Source of the DNA: an uncultured Eubacteriales bacterium | GTDB taxonomy: Bacteria > Bacillota > Clostridia > Christensenellales > Aristaeellaceae | NCBI GenBank assembly: GCA_900553265.1 | Contig: USDD01000092.1 | Location: 1 to 9,638 of the forward strand | Direction: 5' to 3' | DNA length: 9,638 nt | Part shown: piece by piece, positions 1 through 5,716 of the stretch | Layout of the letters: the number at the start of each line of letters is the position of its first letter | How positions within the stretch are numbered: position 1 is the stretch's first letter | Program-made: the position numbers and the translations under genes | The notes under the pieces: generated by a model | Told to the model about the DNA's origin: nothing | Databases searched by the model: none | Seen by the model: the letters and a program-made list of their open reading frames with translations, nothing else

Positions 1-56
1 AACCTCCGGCCTCTTGAACCCCATTCAAGCACGCTACCAAACTGCGCTACACCCAG
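1..56 (-). tRNA. tRNA-Pro(GGG), 3' part cut off by window edge
   Basis: Read on the minus strand from 56 downwards, the sequence forms a 7-base acceptor 5' strand (CTGGGTG), TA, a D arm with GCGC and the AGTTTGGTA loop, an anticodon stem CTTGA/TCAAG and the 7-base loop ATGGGGT. The anticodon GGG lies at 20-22, which decodes the proline codon CCC (and CCU by wobble). G37 follows the anticodon, as is normal for tRNA-Pro. A variable loop and the start of the T arm are visible before the window ends, so the 3' acceptor strand cannot be checked. A strong promoter lies about 47 bases upstream. Confidence 0.93.
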
Positions 57-102
57 ATATTATCGAGAAGACGAAGATCAAATCATCTTCACAACAATAG
101 TT

Positions 103-131
103 ATTATATACGAAGCGCGGGGATTTGTCAA
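103..131 (-). promoter_or_regulatory. Sigma-A-type promoter for tRNA-Pro
   Basis: On the minus strand a perfect -35 TTGACA (126-131) is separated by 17 bases from a perfect -10 TATAAT (103-108). Transcription should begin near position 96, giving a roughly 40-base leader before the tRNA 5' end at 56. Full consensus is expected for a stable-RNA promoter. Confidence 0.9.
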
Positions 132-264
132 TAGTTTTCGGAGGATTTTTTTGAATTATTTCCCGGAATTATTTGCCGGAGAGAGCGAAATGCGATTCGG
201 CTGCTGGCGGTGGGGGATGGCTCGAGAGAATTTGCAATGCCGGGTGCTCTAAGAAGGATAATGG

Positions 265-300
265 AAAAAACAGAGCCGTCTCGAAAGAGACGACTCTGTT
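265..300 (-). terminator. Intrinsic terminator after rpsI
   Basis: On the minus strand AACAGAG-x-CGTCTC pairs with GAGACG-x-CTCTGTT around a four-base loop, giving 13 pairs with a single mismatch, and is followed by a run of six T (265-270). It lies about 20 bases after the rpsI stop codon and closes the rplM-rpsI operon. Confidence 0.92.
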
Positions 301-319
301 CTGGCTGAACAAATCGCAA

Positions 320-712
320 TCAGCGCTTGGAAAACTGGGGCGCGCGGCGGGCGGCCTTGAGGCCGTACTTCTTGCGCTCCTTCATGCGAGGATCGCGGGT
401 GAGGTAGCCGGCCTTCTTGACGGCGGGCTTGTACTCTTCGTTGGCCTTGACCAGCGCGCGGGCGATGCCGTGACGGATCGCGCCCGCCTGGCCGGTGAAG
501 CCGCCGCCCTTGCAGTTGACGAGCACGTCATACTTGCCCAGGGTGTCAGTCAGAACCAGCGGCTGACGAACGACGGTCTTGAGGGTTTCGTAGCCGAAAT
601 ACTCCTCGAGGTTGCGCTTATTGATGATGATATTGCCCTCGCCGGGAACGAGACGAACGCGAGCGATCGCCTTTTTTCTTCTGCCAACGGCGTGGAAGCT
701 AGCACTATTCAT
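320..712 (-). CDS. rpsI: 30S ribosomal protein S9
   Basis: Encodes 130 residues, the normal bacterial S9 length. S9 is a small-subunit head protein whose basic C-terminal tail reaches towards the P-site tRNA. The family signatures are visible: an N-terminal H-A-V-G-R-R-K-K-A-I-A-R-V block, the central G-G-G-F-T-G-Q-A-G-A-I-R-H-G-I-A-R-A segment, the L-T-R-D-P-R-M-K-E-R-K-K-Y-G block, and the terminal Q-F-S-K-R. The frame is open further upstream to a TTG at 730, but ATG at 712-710 is chosen because GGAGGA lies 5-7 bases before it and the upstream codons would translate the ribosome binding site itself. The gene starts 18 bases after the rplM stop, so the two are co-transcribed, the usual arrangement in bacteria. 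Confidence 0.98.
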   Translation of the reverse strand: MNSASFHAVGRRKKAIARVRLVPGEGNIIINKRNLEEYFGYETLKTVVRQPLVLTDTLGKYDVLVNCKGGGFTGQAGAIRHGIARALVKANEEYKPAVKKAGYLTRDPRMKERKKYGLKAARRAPQFSKR

Positions 713-730
713 GTTTCGTCCTCCTCCCAA

Positions 731-1159
731 TTACAGCTTGAGCTCAACGGGCTTCTGGGCCTGCTGATTGTGCTCGGGGCCAGCGTAAACAAAGAGCTTC
801 TTGGCCATCTTGTAGCCGAGGGGGCCCTTGGGCAGCATTCTGCGAACCGCCTCGCGGAACGCGAACTCGCTCTTGTTGGCCATCAGCTTGCGATAGGTGA
901 TCTCCTTGAGCCCGCCTGCGTAGCCGGTGTGATAGTAGTAGATCTTCTTATCCAGCTTCTTGCCGGTAAAGACGAGCTTGTCGGCGTTGACGACGATGAT
1001 GTAGTCGCCGCAGTCGCAGTTGGGGGTGAAGGTGGGCTTATGCTTTCCGCGAAGCATGGACGCCACCTGAGAAGCCAGACGGCCGAAAACCATACCCTCA
1101 GCGTCGATCACGTACCACTGACGCTCGACGTTCTGGGGATTCGCCATATAAGTACTCAC
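731..1159 (-). CDS. rplM: 50S ribosomal protein L13
   Basis: Encodes 142 residues, the standard L13 length. L13 is an early-assembly large-subunit protein that binds 23S rRNA. Diagnostic blocks include W-Y-V-I-D-A-E-G near the N-terminus, G-R-L-A-S-Q-V-A, the G-D-Y-I-I-V-V-N-A-D segment, K-x-Y-Y-Y-H-T-G-Y-x-G-G-L and the M-L-P-K-G-P-L-G loop. The start is GTG at 1159-1157: GGAGGG at 1169-1174 lies 9 bases ahead, and the next ATG (5 codons in) is too far from it. The frame is open further upstream to 1276, but that stretch is promoter and leader. First gene of a two-gene operon with rpsI. Confidence 0.98.
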   Translation of the reverse strand: MSTYMANPQNVERQWYVIDAEGMVFGRLASQVASMLRGKHKPTFTPNCDCGDYIIVVNADKLVFTGKKLDKKIYYYHTGYAGGLKEITYRKLMANKSEFAFREAVRRMLPKGPLGYKMAKKLFVYAGPEHNQQAQKPVELKL

Positions 1160-1258
1160 GTGTAATTTCCCTCCAAAAAAGATCAATGCTTTTGCAAAGG
1201 TGTGGTCAGGACCTTTACAGTCATGTCCATGCTCGGGGCTAGTGAGCGTACTGACACA
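1160..1258 (-). promoter_or_regulatory. Structured 5' leader of rplM (L13-leader-like)
   Basis: The roughly 100-base untranslated leader can fold into a three-way junction. An outer helix pairs 1251-1258 with 1201-1209 (about 8 pairs with one bulged C) and encloses two small stems: 1244-1247 with 1231-1234, and 1225-1228 with 1209-1212. Bacillota are known to carry a ribosomal-protein leader before rplM (the L13 leader family), thought to be an autoregulatory protein-binding site. The position and fold fit, but I have not matched the covariance model, so membership is inferred. Confidence 0.55.
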
Positions 1259-1264
1259 ATCTGT

Positions 1265-1293
1265 ATTATATCGCACTTCCCGTTTTCCGTCAA
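1265..1293 (-). promoter_or_regulatory. Promoter of the rplM-rpsI operon
   Basis: On the minus strand the -35 TTGACG (1288-1293) and the perfect -10 TATAAT (1265-1270) are 17 bases apart. Transcription should start near 1258, exactly at the base of the predicted leader helix. It sits between the rplM leader and the end of the upstream membrane-protein gene. Confidence 0.9.
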
Positions 1294-1320
1294 TCGCTCA
1301 TGGCGAGTTTTTTTCAGAAT

Positions 1321-2160
1321 TTAACGCTTTTCGCGCCCGGGCAGCAGGCTCGACAGCGTTGCCACCGCACACAGCGCCATAAACCCCGCGCATATGACGA
1401 AGCCCGGCTGTCCCCAGCGCGCGGCCAGCAGCACCGTGGGCATGGCCTGCACCGTCAGCTTCTCCCCGCCGCGCAGCAGCGCCGCGTTGGCCGGTGCGAT
1501 CATGGCGAGCATCCCTGCGCCGCACGCCGCGCCGAATTTCACCGGCGAGGAAACCCGTCGTGTGCTCTCCACAACCGCGCCCGCCGCCGCGCAGACGTTC
1601 AGCGCCGCGTGCATCGCGCCCAGCGCCAGCGCCGCCGGAGCCGAGCCGCGCCAGAGCAGCGTCACCTCGTAGCGCGTCGCGTACTGCACCTCGCGCCCGT
1701 CCAGTGCCAGCGCCAGATAGAACGCCGCGCCCAGCGCCAGCACCATCCAGCCCAGCACCGTCCGTCCCCTGCCCATGCGAAGCAGCGCGGCCGTCAGCAG
1801 CGCGCCCGCCGCGCCCATCCAGAAGGCGTTTTTCGCCATCCAGAGCAGCGCCGTCATGTGTCCGGCGACGCACAGCATGATTCCTGCCAGCGCCGCCCGC
1901 AGCAGCCCATGCGCCGCGCCCGCCGCCGCGCCTGTGCGGGGATCCAGCCGCCGCATCAGCACCGCGGCGACGTTTTCTCCGCCCGTCTGGCGCGCAAAGC
2001 GGCAGAGGGCTCCGCAGCACAGTCCGAACAATGCCGAAGCCGTCCCGACTGCCAGCCATGACATGCCGCCCAGCTGACTGAAAAACAGCGTCAGCTGCCG
2101 TCCGGACAGAAACGCCGTTCCCGCCGTCGCCGCCAGCACCGCGCCCAGCGCTCTCCACAT
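1321..2160 (-). CDS. Multi-span membrane protein, YkvI-like
   Basis: Encodes 279 very hydrophobic, alanine-rich residues with about eight likely membrane helices (near 1-20, 33-55, 80-102, 112-129, 134-153, 173-197, 207-229 and 252-273). The N-terminal block around residues 12-31 (T-A-G-T-A-F-L-S-G-R-Q-L-T-L-F-F-S-Q-L-G) resembles the G-x-x-F-x-S-G-x-E/Q-x-x-x-F-F start of YkvI-type membrane proteins, which belong to the large amino-acid/cation transporter fold. The protein is shorter than the usual 340 or so residues of that family, so the assignment is tentative and the substrate is unknown. ATG at 2160-2158 is the first possible start, since an in-frame TAA lies 9 codons upstream. Its only ribosome-binding candidate is a weak GGGGTG lying in the 3' arm of the preceding terminator. 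No terminator is visible after its stop, so transcripts may run into the rplM promoter region. Confidence 0.7.
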   Translation of the reverse strand: MWRALGAVLAATAGTAFLSGRQLTLFFSQLGGMSWLAVGTASALFGLCCGALCRFARQTGGENVAAVLMRRLDPRTGAAAGAAHGLLRAALAGIMLCVAGHMTALLWMAKNAFWMGAAGALLTAALLRMGRGRTVLGWMVLALGAAFYLALALDGREVQYATRYEVTLLWRGSAPAALALGAMHAALNVCAAAGAVVESTRRVSSPVKFGAACGAGMLAMIAPANAALLRGGEKLTVQAMPTVLLAARWGQPGFVICAGFMALCAVATLSSLLPGREKR

Positions 2161-2198
2161 AAAAACACCCCGCTTCGCAGTAATTTATGCGAAGCGGG
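2161..2198 (-). terminator. Intrinsic terminator/attenuator between two membrane-protein genes
   Basis: On the minus strand CCCGCTTCGCA (2188-2198) pairs perfectly with TGCGAAGCGGG (2169-2179) around an 8-base loop and is followed by TG and five T (2161-2165). It begins 15 bases after the stop codon of the 97-residue protein gene. The T run ends directly against the ATG of the next gene, so it could work as an attenuator for that gene. Confidence 0.88.
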
Positions 2199-2212
2199 AA
2201 ACATTTCATGAT

Positions 2213-2506
2213 TCAGTTGGAGCTCTGCGCGTCCTCTCTGGCCAGCTCCTCCGCCGTCTGATCCACCGGCGTGTGCTCGGGCACGTCCCAGTTGGCGGAA
2301 TTATCGTAGAACCGCGCTCCGTCGTCCGTCACCGTGGGCGCGGCCGCCGTCTGCGCCGGCGCCTCGTCGAACATGGGATCGGGCTCGCCCGTCTCCTGAC
2401 GGCTCGCGCGAAGCACGCCCACGCCCAGCTTTCCAATGCCCAGCGCCAGCAGAACCAGCGCCGCAATGGCGATCAGACACAGAATCGCCTTCAGTCCAAC
2501 GCGCAT
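2213..2506 (-). CDS. Small single-span membrane protein, function unknown
   Basis: Encodes 97 residues. A short basic N-terminus (M-R-V-G-L-K) is followed by one long hydrophobic stretch (about residues 7-32), which fits a membrane anchor or uncleaved signal. The rest is a hydrophilic acidic tail rich in E, D, A, P and T, likely disordered and, by the positive-inside rule, probably outside the cell. There is no lipobox cysteine in the correct place (the only N-terminal Cys is inside the hydrophobic core). GGAGGG lies directly upstream of ATG 2506-2504 with a short 3-4 base spacing. It starts 18 bases after the ATPase stop, so it is probably the second gene of that operon. I do not recognise a family. 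Confidence 0.72.
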   Translation of the reverse strand: MRVGLKAILCLIAIAALVLLALGIGKLGVGVLRASRQETGEPDPMFDEAPAQTAAAPTVTDDGARFYDNSANWDVPEHTPVDQTAEELAREDAQSSN

Positions 2507-2524
2507 ATTCCCTCCGAGATTGCC

Positions 2525-2950
2525 TTACAGCACGTACTTTCCGATGAACTCTGGCACGTCCTCTGCGGCGCTGCTGATGGAGAGCACGAAATTGCAGTGA
2601 TGCTTCTCGGACAGGTTCTCCAGCTGCGCAAAGAAATCGCGCATCTCTTCGGTGTCCAGATCGGTCCTGACCAGCTTCTTGAACGCGTCCACGGCGATCA
2701 GCGACAGGTCGAAGTCGGCGGACAGCATGCCGCACAGGAAGCCGAGGAACTCGTGCGCGTCGCACTTATAGACAGAGGGATACTCGCTGGCGTCCACGAA
2801 GCGGATCTCGTGGCGCAGGTCGTACATATAGCGCTTGTCGTCGTCCACAAAGATAATATTGCCATGCTCCTGCTTGAGCGCGTCGTTCGCAAGGTCGATC
2901 AGACGCTTGGTCTTGCCGCTGCCCTTGTCGCCAAGAATTACTTGAATCAT
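2525..2950 (-). CDS. Small P-loop ATP-binding protein
   Basis: Encodes 141 residues. A Walker A motif, G-D-K-G-S-G-K-T, sits at residues 7-14 right after the first beta strand, and L-S-L-I-A-V-D (about residues 105-111) is a plausible Walker B strand. Further hydrophobic strands (N-I-I-F-V-D-D-D and N-F-V-L-S-I-S-S) fit a minimal RecA/KAP-like nucleotide-binding core without added domains. Similar short proteins occur in Clostridia and are sometimes labelled PilT-like ATPases; their role is not known to me. ATG 2950-2948 is preferred over open frame further upstream because AAGGAG lies 10 bases ahead and the fold begins here. It is the first gene of an operon with the 97-residue membrane protein, which suggests an ATPase with a membrane partner. 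Confidence 0.85.
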   Translation of the reverse strand: MIQVILGDKGSGKTKRLIDLANDALKQEHGNIIFVDDDKRYMYDLRHEIRFVDASEYPSVYKCDAHEFLGFLCGMLSADFDLSLIAVDAFKKLVRTDLDTEEMRDFFAQLENLSEKHHCNFVLSISSAAEDVPEFIGKYVL

Positions 2951-2995
2951 GCTTATTTCACTCCTTGTCAGTAGTCCCGGATGGGGCCTGACTTT

Positions 2996-3024
2996 ATTAT
3001 ACATCAGTTTTGCCGAAAGCGCAA
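2996..3024 (-). promoter_or_regulatory. Promoter of the ATPase/membrane-protein operon
   Basis: On the minus strand the -35 TTGCGC (3019-3024) and the -10 TATAAT (2996-3001) are 17 bases apart. Transcription should start near 2990, about 40 bases before the ATPase start codon. It diverges from the rhaA promoter, whose -35 lies only 24 bases away. Confidence 0.8.
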
Positions 3025-3033
3025 CCCTGATCG

Positions 3034-3052
3034 GACAAGTTTGGGGCTTGTC
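3034..3052. promoter_or_regulatory. Candidate operator palindrome at the rhaA promoter
   Basis: GACAAG (3034-3039) and CTTGTC (3047-3052) form a perfect 6-base inverted repeat with a 7-base centre. The right arm overlaps the -35 box of the rhaA promoter. A second small inverted repeat, TCGGA-5-TCCGA, lies in the rhaA leader at about 3080-3094. Both could bind a repressor, but no regulator gene is present and this is inference from symmetry alone. Confidence 0.35.
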
Positions 3053-3076
3053 ATTCTGACCCGGGCATGCTATAAT
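3048..3076 (+). promoter_or_regulatory. Promoter of rhaA
   Basis: The -35 TTGTCA (3048-3053) and the perfect -10 TATAAT (3071-3076) are separated by 17 bases. The predicted start near 3083 gives a roughly 50-base leader. Another TATAAT at 3106-3111 has no good -35 partner and is less likely to be used. Confidence 0.85.
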
Positions 3077-3132
3077 GAGTCGGACTGTATCCGATTTATT
3101 TGTTGTATAATTTGATGAGGAGGCAGAATCAA

Positions 3133-4380
3133 ATGACCCGTTTTGAAAGCGCGAAAGAAATTTACGCACGCATGGGGATCGACGTCGAGGCCGCGATGGC
3201 GGCGGCGGCGGGCAAGCCCATTTCCATCCATTGCTGGCAGGGCGACGACGTGGCCGGCTTCGACCAGAAGGACGCCAAGGCCGGCGACGGTCTGGCGGTC
3301 ACCGGCAACTATCCCGGACGCGCCCGCAACTTCGAGGAGCTGAAGGCCGACTTCCTGAAGGCCATCTCCCTCATTCCCGGCAAAAAGCGCATCAACCTCC
3401 ACGCCTCCTATGCCATCTTCGGCGAGGGCGAGTGGGTGGATCGCGACAAGCTGGAGTATCGCTTCTTCGTTCCGTGGGTGGAGTTCGCTAAGGAAAACAA
3501 CCTGGGCATCGACTTCAATCCCACCTGCTTCTCCCACCCCATGGTCAAGAACGGTCTGACCCTGTCCAGCCCGGACGAGAAGGTTCGCCGCTTCTGGATC
3601 GACCACTGCATCGCCTGCCGCCGCATTGCCGAGAAGATCGGCGAGGCGCTGAACGACAAGGTGCTCAACAACATCTGGATTCCCGACGGCCTGAAGGACG
3701 TTCCCGCCGACCGCATGGGCCCGCGCATGCGCCTGAAGGCCTCTCTGGACGAGATCTTCGCCGAGAAGCTGCCCCATGTCATCGACTGCGTGGAGAGCAA
3801 GGTCTTCGCCGTGGGCGTGGAGAGCTACACCGTGGGCTCCAATGAGTTCTACATGAGCTACGCCGGCACCCATCCGGGCGTGTACAACCTGCTGGACAAC
3901 GGCCACTATCATCCCACCGAGGTCGTCAGCGACAAGATTCCCGCGCTGCTGTGCTACTTCGACTACATCCCGCTGCACGTCACCCGCGGCGTTCGCTGGG
4001 ACTCCGATCACGTCGTGGCGCTGGACGACGAGCTCAAGGAGATCATGAAGGAGATCGTCCGCAACGACGCGATGGACAAGGTACTCATCGGTCTGGACTT
4101 CTTCGACGCGTCCATCAACCGCGTGGCCGCGTGGGTCATCGGCTGCCGCAACGCCCAGAAGGCGCTGCTGTGGGCGCTGCTCCAGCCCAACGCGAAGCTC
4201 AGGGAGCTTCAGGACGAGGCCAACTTCACCGAGAAGTTCATGCTCATGGAGGAGGCCAAGACCCTGCCCTTCAGCGACATCTGGGCGGAATACTGCACCC
4301 GTCAGGGCGTGCCCGCCGACGCGAGCTGGTTCGACCAGATCAAGGCCTACGAGGCCAGGATCCTGCCCGAGCGCGCGTAA
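3133..4380 (+). CDS. rhaA: L-rhamnose isomerase
   Basis: Encodes 415 residues, close to the roughly 419 of the E. coli enzyme. It interconverts L-rhamnose and L-rhamnulose, the first step of rhamnose breakdown in the cytoplasm, using a TIM-barrel fold and two divalent metal ions (Mn2+ type). Likely metal ligands are visible: E230 in V-G-V-E-S-Y-T-V-G-S, D255 and H258 in L-D-N-G-H-Y-H-P-T-E, H282, D290 and D292 in H-V-T-R-G-V-R-W-D-S-D-H, and D322 in I-G-L-D-F-F-D. The N-terminal S-I-H-C-W-Q-G-D-D-V segment is also typical. ATG 3133 is chosen because AGGAGG lies 9 bases upstream; an in-frame ATG at 3100 has no such site. The kinase, aldolase, transporter and regulator of the pathway are not adjacent, so this is a lone rhaA with its own promoter and terminator. 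Confidence 0.97.
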   Translation: MTRFESAKEIYARMGIDVEAAMAAAAGKPISIHCWQGDDVAGFDQKDAKAGDGLAVTGNYPGRARNFEELKADFLKAISLIPGKKRINLHASYAIFGEGEWVDRDKLEYRFFVPWVEFAKENNLGIDFNPTCFSHPMVKNGLTLSSPDEKVRRFWIDHCIACRRIAEKIGEALNDKVLNNIWIPDGLKDVPADRMGPRMRLKASLDEIFAEKLPHVIDCVESKVFAVGVESYTVGSNEFYMSYAGTHPGVYNLLDNGHYHPTEVVSDKIPALLCYFDYIPLHVTRGVRWDSDHVVALDDELKEIMKEIVRNDAMDKVLIGLDFFDASINRVAAWVIGCRNAQKALLWALLQPNAKLRELQDEANFTEKFMLMEEAKTLPFSDIWAEYCTRQGVPADASWFDQIKAYEARILPERA

Positions 4381-4397
4381 GTTTCCCGATTTCTTTG

Positions 4398-4430
4398 AAA
4401 GGACATTCCTTCGGGAGTGTCCTTTCTTCG
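4398..4430 (+). terminator. Terminator-like hairpin after rhaA
   Basis: AAAGGACATTCC (4398-4409) pairs with GGAGTGTCCTTT (4414-4425) around a stable TTCG tetraloop, 12 pairs including one G-T. The following tract (CTTCG) is poor in T apart from the TTT in the stem itself, so termination may be partial and some transcripts may continue into the RluA-like gene. It lies 17 bases after the rhaA stop. Confidence 0.75.
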
Positions 4431-4464
4431 ATGAGCTCCATTTGCGCCGAAGGGAGGGAACCGC

Positions 4465-5352
4465 ATGCGCAGGCTGACCGCAACCGCCGCAGAGAGCGAC
4501 CGGAACCGCCCGGTCAAGTTCTTCGTCCGCGGAACCATGGGCGTGTCCTATCATCAGTTCTGTCAGCTCAAGCGCACCGGCGGGCTGCGCGTGAACGGCC
4601 AGACCGTCCGCGCCAGTTATCTCCTCACTCCCGGCGACCTTGTCGAGGTCTTGCTCGAAGAGGAGGGTTCGGAGAAAAGCGTCGTTTCGGACTTCACGCC
4701 CGTTGCGCTGGCCTATGAGGACGACGATCTGTACATCGTGGACAAGCCTGCGCCGCTGGCCTGTCAGTGCTCGCCCAGACAGGAGAGCATGACGCTGGAG
4801 AACCGGCTGGCCGGGCGCTTCGCGGCGGACGGAGATTTTGTGTTCCGCCCGGTTAACCGGCTGGATCGCGGCACCAGCGGGCTGATGGCCGCGGCGAAGC
4901 ACGCCCACGCCTATCAGCGCATGCAGCGGCAGCTGCACACGCCCGCTTTCGTCCGGGAGTACCTCGCCGTGGCGGAGGGAATCCTCGAGGGCGAGGGCGT
5001 GATCGACCTGCCCATCGCCAAGGAGGACGCGGCGACGGTTCGGCGCGTGGTGGACTTCGAGCATGGCCGCCCGGCAATCACGCATTACCGCGCGCTGGAG
5101 CATCGCAATCGCCGCACGCTGGTTCGGCTTCGGCTGGAGACGGGGCGCACGCATCAGATTCGCGTCCATCTGTCCCACCTCGGCCATCCCATCTGCGGCG
5201 ATTTTCTCTATGGAACGGAGCTGCGCGCCCTGCCCGGTCGGTTCGCGCTGCACTCGGCGCGCATCGCGCTGGAGCATCCCGTCACCGGCGCGCGCATCGA
5301 ATGCGTCTCGCCGCTGCCGGCGGAGCTGGAAAGGCTTTTGTATGATGAATGA
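4465..5352 (+). CDS. RluA-family RNA pseudouridine synthase
   Basis: Encodes 295 residues. It should convert specific uridines in rRNA or tRNA to pseudouridine. An N-terminal S4-like RNA-binding segment (about residues 15-65, with R-T-G-G-L-R-V-N-G and L-T-P-G-D-L-V-E-V) is followed by the RluA catalytic domain: Y-I-V-D-K-P (90-95), motif II N-R-L-D-R-G-T-S-G-L with the catalytic aspartate D134, and the R-T-H-Q-I-R-V-H-L motif followed by G-H-P-I-C-G-D. The substrate cannot be told from the sequence because Bacillota carry several paralogues. GGGAGG lies about 8 bases before ATG 4465. No clear promoter is seen in the 84 bases after rhaA, so expression may depend on read-through. Its 3' end overlaps the next gene by 11 bases. 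Confidence 0.94.
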   Translation: MRRLTATAAESDRNRPVKFFVRGTMGVSYHQFCQLKRTGGLRVNGQTVRASYLLTPGDLVEVLLEEEGSEKSVVSDFTPVALAYEDDDLYIVDKPAPLACQCSPRQESMTLENRLAGRFAADGDFVFRPVNRLDRGTSGLMAAAKHAHAYQRMQRQLHTPAFVREYLAVAEGILEGEGVIDLPIAKEDAATVRRVVDFEHGRPAITHYRALEHRNRRTLVRLRLETGRTHQIRVHLSHLGHPICGDFLYGTELRALPGRFALHSARIALEHPVTGARIECVSPLPAELERLLYDE

Positions 5353-5716
5353 CGAAATGAAGCGCGTCGCCGACGCGCTGAGCGCTTTGCGAACGCCCGC
5401 CGCGCCGGAGGAGTTCGACCTGCACGCGGCCATCGCCGGCGCGCTGACCGCCGCGGGCGTCGCCTTCGACCATGAATACCGGCTGGCTCCGCGCTGCCGC
5501 ATCGACTTTCGCGTCGGCCGTGTCGGCGTGGAGGTCAAAAAGGGCCGGCCCGCACCGTCGCAGCTGAAGCGGCAGATCGCCCGCTATCTGGAGAGCGACG
5601 CGCTGGACGCGCTGCTGGTGGTGGCGCAGCAGGCCGTGCCGCTGCCCGCGGCCATCGGCGGCAAGCCCGTGGAGCTTTTCTCACTGAATCGCCTCTGGGG
5701 GGTGGCGCTGCCATGA
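5342..5716 (+). CDS. PD-(D/E)XK nuclease-like protein
   Basis: Encodes 124 residues. A helical N-terminus (about 1-40) precedes a compact core with the signature of PD-(D/E)XK nucleases: E45 in H-E-Y-R-L, D55 in C-R-I-D-F, then E64 and K66 in V-G-V-E-V-K-K-G, followed by a helix of the form Q-L-K-R-Q-I-A-R-Y-L (about 74-83) and a strand D-A-L-L-V-V. This is a restriction-endonuclease-like fold that normally cuts DNA with Mg2+. The frame is open upstream, but ATG 5342 (or 5345) is taken because GGAAAGG lies about 7 bases ahead and upstream codons belong to the pseudouridine synthase in another frame. It overlaps that gene by 11 bases and the helicase gene by 4 (ATGA), strongly suggesting translational coupling and a joint role with the helicase. 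Nuclease activity is inferred from the motif only. Confidence 0.8.
   Translation: MMNDEMKRVADALSALRTPAAPEEFDLHAAIAGALTAAGVAFDHEYRLAPRCRIDFRVGRVGVEVKKGRPAPSQLKRQIARYLESDALDALLVVAQQAVPLPAAIGGKPVELFSLNRLWGVALP

Noticed and set aside
128..319. 63-codon minus-strand frame between rpsI and tRNA-Pro
   Set aside because: It begins inside the operon terminator region and ends over the tRNA promoter, with no ribosome binding site.
173..1165. Long plus-strand open frame opposite rpsI and rplM
   Set aside because: It is antisense to two certain ribosomal protein genes, with no ribosome binding site and no recognisable protein; a by-product of GC-rich codon use.
1298..2209. 303-codon minus-strand frame overlapping the YkvI-like gene
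   Set aside because: It is R/G/A-rich shadow sequence; the competing frame has regular membrane helices and a family-like N-terminus.
4859..4888. N instead of H at the start of the RluA motif (N-R-L-D-R)
   Set aside because: This variant is common in Bacillota RluA paralogues and the catalytic aspartate is intact, so it is not unusual.
3070..5538. 822-codon minus-strand open frame opposite rhaA and the RluA-like gene
   Set aside because: It lies antisense to clearly conserved enzymes and has low-complexity composition; typical shadow frame in GC-rich DNA.
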